The notes beneath the pieces were generated by a model. The model did not search any database. It worked only from the letters and a program-made list of their open reading frames with translations, and had not been told where the DNA came from. This document shows, in pieces, positions 1-4,780 of a DNA stretch of 8,225 bases. The DNA is from Nitrospina sp. GTDB taxonomy: Bacteria; Nitrospinota; Nitrospinia; Nitrospinales; VA-1. The translations under genes and the position numbers were made by a program. Position 1 is the first letter of the stretch, and each line of letters opens with the position of its first letter. The stretch covers positions 1 to 8,225 of the forward strand of contig JABJCF010000585.1 in NCBI GenBank assembly GCA_018665625.1, in the 5' to 3' direction.

Positions 1-1
1 A

Positions 2-18
2 AAACTGCTACGCAGTTT
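2..18. repeat. Hairpin inside the IS end
   Basis: AAACTGC (2-8) and GCAGTTT (12-18) are perfect 7-bp inverted arms around a 3-base loop. The right arm continues as ACACACAGG, so the full stem probably extends left of the window with a bulged A. No T-run follows, so this does not look like a typical intrinsic terminator. It is best read as a structural element of the insertion sequence between its last gene and its end. Confidence 0.55.
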
Positions 19-87
19 ACACACAGGGCCAACAGGCACTACTGCTACAAAGATCATGATCTAATAACCTATATTTTTTAACCCGAG

Positions 88-131
88 TGGTACACTTTTA
101 CTCCGCCACACTGGTACGAATTTACTCTGCC
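88..131. repeat. Two 20-bp subterminal direct repeats, 24-bp period
   Basis: TGGTACACTTTTACTCCGCC (88-107) and TGGTACGAATTTACTCTGCC (112-131) match at 16 of 20 positions. Mismatches fall in the middle (ACT against GAA) and at one base near the end. Such multiple direct repeats inside the terminus are the hallmark of IS21-family ends, where they act as transposase-binding sites. The binding role here is inferred from that family. Confidence 0.7.
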
Positions 132-132
132 C

Positions 133-138
133 TTGACA
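133..138 (+). promoter_or_regulatory. Consensus -35 hexamer at the IS tip, pointing outward
   Basis: TTGACA occupies the last six bases of the element and is a perfect sigma-70 type -35 hexamer. IS21 itself is known to form a strong junction promoter when two copies abut, one end giving the -35 and the other the -10, so a -35 here fits that biology. At 16-18 bp spacing downstream (155-162) the bases are CTTTCAGG, which is not a credible -10. An active promoter into the flanking gene is therefore not supported; this is probably an unpaired half-promoter. Confidence 0.4.
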
Positions 139-148
139 GGTAGACAGG

Positions 149-994
149 TTGATCCTTTCAGGTGGCGGAGTTGGGCTGAGTGGGCTCTACCAATATTTAA
201 AAGCAAACCTTGACCTGGAGATTGACCGTTGTAATCCATTTTTCCAAACAGATACTGAAGACGAATCCATCTCTAAAGAAAACATGAAGCTCTATGGCCC
301 CAGCCTGACGGCTGCGGCAGGTCTGGCCCTCGGGCAATGCGATAAAATAAATATTCTGCCTGAAAAATATCGGCCTTCGCTTAAAAAAACATTTGCCAAA
401 CTAGCTCCCATTGCCGCGGTATTGTTGATTGGTGGGTTTCTTTTTAGCTACAGCTCAAATGTACGGCAAGAAGTTATAACCAAGAAAGCGGTCCTAAATG
501 AAAAGAAAGTCGCTCTGGCTGAATTACAGATTCAGGCACCGGAGCTAGGAAGACCCGCTAGAGAATTAAAATCACTTAAGCAAACGATAGCGGAATTGAA
601 AAAAGAAAAAAGATCGCTTCCCGGAGCGACGCCTTTTCCATTTAATTTCCGGGACATATATGATGAGCTTGCGTTATTGGTGCAAGACAACACCTCAATT
701 TCTGAAATATATTTCGCCGCACAAGGAAGTGAAGCTCAGGAGGGTCGGGAAGAAGACCTGACTGAAAAGGGGAACGCAGATATATCTGACCGAGAACGTA
801 TTAAAATCACCGGGCATATCTTTGGCAGTGACTTGAAGGCACAAAACACTTTGAGGTTTTTGTTGCAGGACTTGAAAGGTTCGCCGGTATTTCAGGAAAT
901 CAAATTGATCCGATCTAAGCCTTTACCAGAAAAAACATACAATAGCCTGGGGATACAATTTGAATTATATGCTTTTCCAAAAACTCTAAGCTGA
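149..994 (+). CDS. 5'-truncated PilM-PilN (GspL-like) fusion protein, interrupted by an IS
   Basis: This is the 3' remnant of a bitopic inner-membrane protein of a type IV pilus or type II secretion machine. Residues 1-62 match the end of the actin-like PilM fold: LSGGG near the start, then a glycine-leucine/NP stretch and GPSLTAAAGLAL. Without a stop the frame runs into a PilN start, KINILPEKYR (about 66-76). A transmembrane helix (about 84-101), a charged coiled coil (about 105-156) and a ferredoxin-like PilN/GspL periplasmic domain (about 162-279) follow. PilM homology continues upstream as VDRL to the IS boundary near 139, and a TGA lies in frame at 134-136 inside the IS. The TTG at 149 is only the first possible start, not the native one. 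In intact systems the actin-like part contacts the assembly ATPase and PilN/GspL pairs with PilO/GspM. The missing N-terminal lobes make normal function unlikely. The choice between pilus and T2SS is unresolved; the fusion layout favours GspL-like. Confidence 0.75.
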   Translation: MILSGGGVGLSGLYQYLKANLDLEIDRCNPFFQTDTEDESISKENMKLYGPSLTAAAGLALGQCDKINILPEKYRPSLKKTFAKLAPIAAVLLIGGFLFSYSSNVRQEVITKKAVLNEKKVALAELQIQAPELGRPARELKSLKQTIAELKKEKRSLPGATPFPFNFRDIYDELALLVQDNTSISEIYFAAQGSEAQEGREEDLTEKGNADISDRERIKITGHIFGSDLKAQNTLRFLLQDLKGSPVFQEIKLIRSKPLPEKTYNSLGIQFELYAFPKTLS

Positions 995-1012
995 TATTCA
1001 GGAACGAAAAAA

Positions 1013-1600
1013 ATGGCATTGGATACTTCCGATTTAAAAAACTTAAACGCGAGGGAACTATTAATCATTGGGCTCACAGTATTATTTGGAATTGGATACG
1101 GCTTCCACGAGTTTGAATATGCGCCTCAAAATAAAAAACTGAAAACTCTTACAATGGAAATCACACAAGCTCAATCTTCTCTTGGGGCATTTCAGCAAAT
1201 TATGGTAAACCCCAAGAATGTAGAACAGACTAAAGCACAGGTCATTAATACAAAAGAAAAAATCGAAAAATTAGAGCAGGATATTGAAAAAGCCAAGAGC
1301 AGACTAAGAGGCCAGGACACAGAGATACTTAATGATCTTCAAAATGAAGCCGATTTTTTTGGAGTATTTCTCAAGTCTATGCAGACGAGTGAAAAGTTCG
1401 TAAACCGAAGTGGCCTGCGGTTAAAAGAGGTCTCTCTCATCATGGAAATGGAAAGCGATTACGATGCTCTTAAAAATTTTATTGCATCACTTGGTAAATC
1501 TACTGCGGTCATTGACATTGAAAGTCTGGAAACAAAAAGAGTCGAAAAAATTCTACCTAAAATAGAGTCGCGCCTTCATTTAAAAGTTATGGTTTTATGA
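1013..1600 (+). CDS. PilO/GspM-like inner-membrane platform protein
   Basis: This 195-residue protein has the PilO/GspM layout. A short polar N-terminus precedes one transmembrane helix (about 14-32, LLIIGLTVLFGIGYGF). A long Lys/Glu/Gln-rich coiled coil (about 38-108) follows, then a C-terminal ferredoxin-like domain (about 125-195) containing the typical SDYDALKNFIASLG segment and ending LHLKVMVL. PilO and GspM dimerise with PilN and GspL in the periplasm and help set the geometry between the cytoplasmic ATPase and the secretin. It lies 18 bp after the PilM-PilN remnant. AGGA at 1000-1003, 9 bases before the ATG, is a good ribosome binding site and supports this start. The order PilM/N then PilO is the normal operon order. 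The gene looks intact, but expression may be affected by the IS upstream. Family assignment is from architecture and short motifs, since PilO sequences diverge strongly. Confidence 0.75.
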   Translation: MALDTSDLKNLNARELLIIGLTVLFGIGYGFHEFEYAPQNKKLKTLTMEITQAQSSLGAFQQIMVNPKNVEQTKAQVINTKEKIEKLEQDIEKAKSRLRGQDTEILNDLQNEADFFGVFLKSMQTSEKFVNRSGLRLKEVSLIMEMESDYDALKNFIASLGKSTAVIDIESLETKRVEKILPKIESRLHLKVMVL

Positions 1601-1632
1601 TGCAACCCCTCTTAGCGATGACAAGAGTGAAT

Positions 1633-1637
1633 AAGGA
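1633..1637 (+). promoter_or_regulatory. Ribosome binding site before the PilP-like gene
   Basis: AAGGA lies 6 bases before a TTG (1644) and 12 bases before an ATG (1650) in the same frame. The spacing favours TTG, while codon preference favours ATG. The two starts differ by only two residues and both leave a signal peptide. Confidence 0.45.
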
Positions 1638-1649
1638 CATCTTTTGACC

Positions 1650-2012
1650 ATGAAATATACCTCAACATCATCAACCCTTTTGTTTGTCCTTTTGGCGGCA
1701 ATGCCAGCGTTTGCCATGGAAAAATCCTTAACGCGTGTCAACCCCTTTGAGTTGCCTCGGGGAATATATTCCAAGGACAACATACCCCAGGAAGAACCCC
1801 AAGAGCTAAACTTGGAAGCTATTTTCACTATTAAAGGACAAAAAATAGCGACTATCAGTGGTCAAAATTTTATTGAAGGGGATTTTGTTTCTGGAAAACG
1901 ATTGACGAGAATATTCAAGGATCGAGTAACGCTGGATGACGCGGGCAAAGAGGAAAGCCTTACGCTAAACAAAAATAAGAAATTCTCAATCCGTAAATAT
2001 ATGCATAATTGA
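1650..2012 (+). CDS. Small exported PilP/GspB/GspC-HR-like protein
   Basis: This 120-residue product begins with a signal peptide: a short basic/polar start, a hydrophobic stretch TLLFVLLAAMPAF (about 9-21) and a probable cleavage after AFA at residue 22. There is no lipobox cysteine, unlike classical PilP lipoproteins. After a linker with an RVNPFELP motif, residues about 52-107 form one small beta-rich domain (NLEAIFTIKGQKIATISGQN, then GDFVSGKRLTRIF and RVTLDDAGKEESLTL). This resembles the homology-region domain shared by PilP, GspC and GspB. That domain docks on the secretin N-domains and links them to PilN-PilO or GspL-GspM. Position directly after the PilO-like gene, with a 49-base gap, agrees. 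The ATG at 1650 was chosen; a TTG at 1644 has better ribosome-site spacing. The protein is shorter than typical PilP or GspC and lacks a PDZ domain. Exact family is uncertain. Confidence 0.6.
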   Translation: MKYTSTSSTLLFVLLAAMPAFAMEKSLTRVNPFELPRGIYSKDNIPQEEPQELNLEAIFTIKGQKIATISGQNFIEGDFVSGKRLTRIFKDRVTLDDAGKEESLTLNKNKKFSIRKYMHN

Positions 2013-2084
2013 TTTAGCAATGCTCAGATATTTATGCGCATAAGAAGATGAGGAACTACAATTAAAAAAGAAGAAGATAAAAGT
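2013..2084. other. Convergent intergenic spacer with a 12-bp palindrome
   Basis: This spacer separates the plus-strand pilus-type genes from the minus-strand glycan cassette. TTATGCGCATAA (2032-2043) is a perfect 12-bp palindrome with no loop, followed by purine-rich sequence. It lacks the GC stem and T-run of an intrinsic terminator. I see no gene here. The secretin gene that often follows the PilP-like gene is absent. Confidence 0.4.
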
Positions 2085-3131
2085 TTAAATAATCGACAGG
2101 AGTAGATTTGATAATTTTTCGGAAAATTCCTGCCTACCAAAATTGTTCAAATGAACATCATCTATAAAATTAGAATCATCATTTTCAATATATTTAAATT
2201 TATCTCTAGAAAAAAATATCGCTCCATTCTTCTCTACAATTCTTTGCGCATGCCGGTCTATCCTATCTACGTCAATATCTTGCCGGTATCGCCCAAAACT
2301 TGAGAAGGCCGGCTCAGGGATGGGAGCAACAACAACCGTTTTCCCTTTTAGTTTCGCCAAACTTAGAAATCTTTCCAAGCCCCTGTACCCTAATGTTGTT
2401 TCGTCCGTGTCAGATTCAACATAAGATTTTCTCAACCAATTATTATCTGGCATTGGCTCCATCTTGACTCGCGGCTTCATTGTATAGTCACGTTCCTCAA
2501 CGTCCGAATAGTCATATTCATGTTCAATAGATTTTAAATCCATTAAAAATAATCTTTTGATGTAATTAATAATCAAATCACCAAATGAACCAATTGGGAA
2601 AATGGCTTTAGATCTCATTTTGAAAATTAAATATTTGTCAGCCTGCTGACCAGATATTATTTTGTATTCAGAACTATCCCACCTAGTATTCACCTTATCC
2701 AAGTCCAAGATAGAGCCAAAAGAAAAGGTATTATATAAATAAACAATAATGTCAATTTCGTCCGCGAGAAATTGCTTCTTCAAAAAAGGTAATTCTAGAG
2801 CTCGAAAGGCAGTAAGCCCATAGTTCATAGGGTAGAAGTGGAATTCATTTTCAGAGAATTTCTTTTGAATGATTTTAGTGTCAATCCCATTTACAACAGA
2901 ACTGCTCCCCACAAAAACGATCCTATTTTTCACATCTCTTTTTCGCTCAAGAGCATGAAGGTGTAACATTTGCTTTTGGGTATGCACATTTAAATCTCCA
3001 TTACCATATGGAGGCCTGATTTCGTCTAAATAAAAAAGCATGGAATCAGGAATAAAAATTATAAATGCATTGAATAACAATAAAGCTATATATGGACCCA
3101 ATAAAACCAAGCTTTTTTGTTTTTTATTCAT
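2085..3131 (-). CDS. Membrane-anchored SGNH-hydrolase-like protein, probable glycan O-acyltransferase partner
   Basis: This 348-residue protein has a basic N-terminus and one hydrophobic segment (about 8-28), most likely an uncleaved anchor with the rest in the periplasm. Residues 71-78 (IVFVGSSS) resemble the SGNH block I turn after a beta strand, with Ser76/Ser77 as candidate nucleophile in place of GDS. NYG (103-105) and Asn134 fall near blocks II and III. DDVHLNNFG (324-332) is a clear block V with the Asp-x-x-His pair D324/H327. The layout recalls the DltD, AlgJ/AlgX and PatB group, which work with MBOAT proteins to move acyl groups to extracytoplasmic glycans. The MBOAT gene lies 159 bp upstream on the same strand, supporting that partnership. 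A weak AGG lies 6 bases before the ATG. The substrate is unknown. An esterase or a structural partner without catalysis is possible. Confidence 0.7.
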   Translation of the reverse strand: MNKKQKSLVLLGPYIALLLFNAFIIFIPDSMLFYLDEIRPPYGNGDLNVHTQKQMLHLHALERKRDVKNRIVFVGSSSVVNGIDTKIIQKKFSENEFHFYPMNYGLTAFRALELPFLKKQFLADEIDIIVYLYNTFSFGSILDLDKVNTRWDSSEYKIISGQQADKYLIFKMRSKAIFPIGSFGDLIINYIKRLFLMDLKSIEHEYDYSDVEERDYTMKPRVKMEPMPDNNWLRKSYVESDTDETTLGYRGLERFLSLAKLKGKTVVVAPIPEPAFSSFGRYRQDIDVDRIDRHAQRIVEKNGAIFFSRDKFKYIENDDSNFIDDVHLNNFGRQEFSEKLSNLLLSII

Positions 3132-3290
3132 CAGAAACCTATAAGCAAAATATTTTCCATATATTCAAACGATTTCTAGCTATTTTTGCCATAACAAAAT
3201 TTTAATTTTTTTTCATCTTCAAAAACTAATCGAAGAGCCTGCGAAAAAAGTAATTATTTTAAACAACAATACTCCAAATATACCAGCCTT

Positions 3291-4748
3291 CTAAAACTCA
3301 AAATATATAAACTTCGCGGGGGTACTGACAAGGAGAAGACAGTAAATAATAACAATATAGTAAACAACAATAAATGCTCTTGATTTCAAGATATCGCTAT
3401 CAATTAACTCATCCGAGTTCTTAAATATTAGCAGGGAAAGCCCCACAACAAGAAAAACACCTGCATCAAAATAATGGACGGGGTGCGAGCCTATAGAAAA
3501 CCCGAGAGGCTCAAAAAATTCTTGAAGAAAAATTAATTTTTCTGGAAAAACCAAGGTTTTAAGACCCAACATTGCCTTCAAGAAAATTATAGCTTCATCA
3601 AGGTTTTTGGCCCTAAAAAATACCCACGAAATATTTACAAAATTAAATGTAACTAGTACTGCAAAGGAAGTACTTAACTCTATCCCATATCTTTTCCAGA
3701 GCTGGTATAGGATCAAGCCAAACCCATTTAAAATCCCCCAGGCAATAAATGACCAGCCGGCCCCATGCCAAATTCCCGCAACTAAGAACACCAATATAAT
3801 ATTCCTGATTTTTTTTCCAACCCCCTCCTTATTCCCCCCAAGAGGAACATAAAAATAATCCCTTAAAAAGCGGAATAGAGTCATATGCCATCTCCGCCAG
3901 AACTCCTGTAAATTTGCAGCCTTATATGGGGAGTTAAAGTTTTTGGGCAAATTTATGTTTATTAATAACGCAAGACCAAGCGCCATATCGGTGTACCCCG
4001 AAAAGTCGAAATAAATTTGAAGCGTATATGACAAACTTGCCATCCAAGCCGATAAGAAGTCCAAATTTTCTATATTGTCAAAACCTTGGTTTGCCCATAT
4101 AGAGAATTTTTCGGAGAGAATCGTTCTTTTAACAAGGCCTATTGAAAATAATAAACAGCCTTTTTGAAAATTTTTATAATTAAATATTTTGGTCTTTAAT
4201 TGGTCGAGCTGAGGAATTATTTCATTGTACCTAACAATGGGTCCTGCAAGAAGAGCCGGAAAAAAAGAAACAAATACAGCATAGCTCCACAAATCCTTAC
4301 TTTTCACCCTCCCCCTCCAGACATCCACTAAATAGGTGATTTGCGAAAAAGTATAAAAACTTATGCCAATGGGCAGGGTCAAATTTAAGAGTTCAACATT
4401 TCCCCTCAAAAAAATTTTATTTATCTCAGTAATAAAAAAATCAAAATATTTAAAATAGGCCAAAAAAAATAGATTCGAGAATATGCCAAAATAAAAAACA
4501 GTTTTTTGACTATTCCAACCAGATTTTTTCTGACTCGTCTCGATATATCCACCCACCCAAAAATTGAGTAATATTGTCCCCATAATTAGGGCAACATAAT
4601 CAATTTCCCAATATCCATAAAACAATAGGGATGCTAATAAAACCCATATCCTCGAAATAAAAACCAATCTTGCTTTGTTTAGATAAAAATAAACAAAAAC
4701 AAATATCGGTAGAAATAGAAAAATGAATTCGAGAGAATTAAATAGCAT
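3291..4748 (-). CDS. AlgI-type MBOAT O-acyltransferase
   Basis: This 485-residue polytopic membrane protein has the usual AlgI length and signatures. It starts MLFNSLEFIFLFLP, typical of the family. LPIGISFYTFSQITYLVDVW (about 125-144), FFPALLAGPIVRYNEI (162-177) and YFDFSGYTDMALGLA (246-260) are the conserved core. EFWRRWHMTL (282-291) and IWHGAGW (326-332) carry two conserved histidines, H288 and H328, the latter matching the catalytic histidine of AlgI. SWVFFRA (374-380) is the usual C-terminal motif. Family members pass acyl groups, usually acetyl from acetyl-CoA, across the inner membrane to a periplasmic SGNH partner for polysaccharide O-acylation. The gene lies 32 bp after the YfhO-like gene and 159 bp before the SGNH gene, so one transcript is plausible. 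No convincing Shine-Dalgarno precedes the ATG. The family is secure; the acyl group and glycan are not known. Confidence 0.92.
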   Translation of the reverse strand: MLFNSLEFIFLFLPIFVFVYFYLNKARLVFISRIWVLLASLLFYGYWEIDYVALIMGTILLNFWVGGYIETSQKKSGWNSQKTVFYFGIFSNLFFLAYFKYFDFFITEINKIFLRGNVELLNLTLPIGISFYTFSQITYLVDVWRGRVKSKDLWSYAVFVSFFPALLAGPIVRYNEIIPQLDQLKTKIFNYKNFQKGCLLFSIGLVKRTILSEKFSIWANQGFDNIENLDFLSAWMASLSYTLQIYFDFSGYTDMALGLALLININLPKNFNSPYKAANLQEFWRRWHMTLFRFLRDYFYVPLGGNKEGVGKKIRNIILVFLVAGIWHGAGWSFIAWGILNGFGLILYQLWKRYGIELSTSFAVLVTFNFVNISWVFFRAKNLDEAIIFLKAMLGLKTLVFPEKLIFLQEFFEPLGFSIGSHPVHYFDAGVFLVVGLSLLIFKNSDELIDSDILKSRAFIVVYYIVIIYCLLLVSTPAKFIYFEF

Positions 4749-4780
4749 TGGTCTAATCTATTTTTTAAAAGAACAGTTTT

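Larger units (their letters stand above)
1..138 (+). mobile_element. Right end of an IS21-family-like insertion sequence (partial)
   Basis: No transposase coding is visible here; all three forward frames close within about 80 bases. The call rests on end structure. A short hairpin is followed by an AT-rich spacer and then by two degenerate copies of a TGGTAC...TTTACTC.GCC repeat spaced 24 bp apart. The stretch finishes in CA at 137-138. IS21-family elements are known to carry several repeated transposase-binding sites inside each end and to terminate in 5'-TG...CA-3'. PilM-like coding sequence begins immediately after 138, which independently marks the boundary. The istA and istB genes would lie left of the window. 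The orientation (this being the istB-side end) is inferred. The exact boundary could be off by a few bases, because the other end and the target duplication are not visible. A different family with similar subterminal repeats is the main alternative. Confidence 0.65.

Noticed and set aside
1..80. Possible istB C-terminal coding
   Set aside because: All three forward frames stop early and none gives a recognisable IstB ending; the hairpin and spacer layout suggests noncoding sequence.
892..1077. Minus-strand open frame
   Set aside because: It is antisense to the end of the PilM-PilN remnant and the start of the PilO-like gene, both well supported.
1595..1828. Minus-strand open frame of 77 codons
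   Set aside because: It overlaps the signal peptide and linker of the PilP-like gene and shows no features of its own.
3195..3260. Possible terminator in the MBOAT-SGNH spacer (TCTTC...GAAGA stem with a nearby T/A run)
   Set aside because: The stem is only 5 bp with an 11-base loop, and the A/T runs are expected from the very AT-rich background.
3607..3852. Plus-strand open frame of 81 codons
   Set aside because: It lies wholly antisense to the secure MBOAT gene, is low in complexity and shows no domain or ribosome site.
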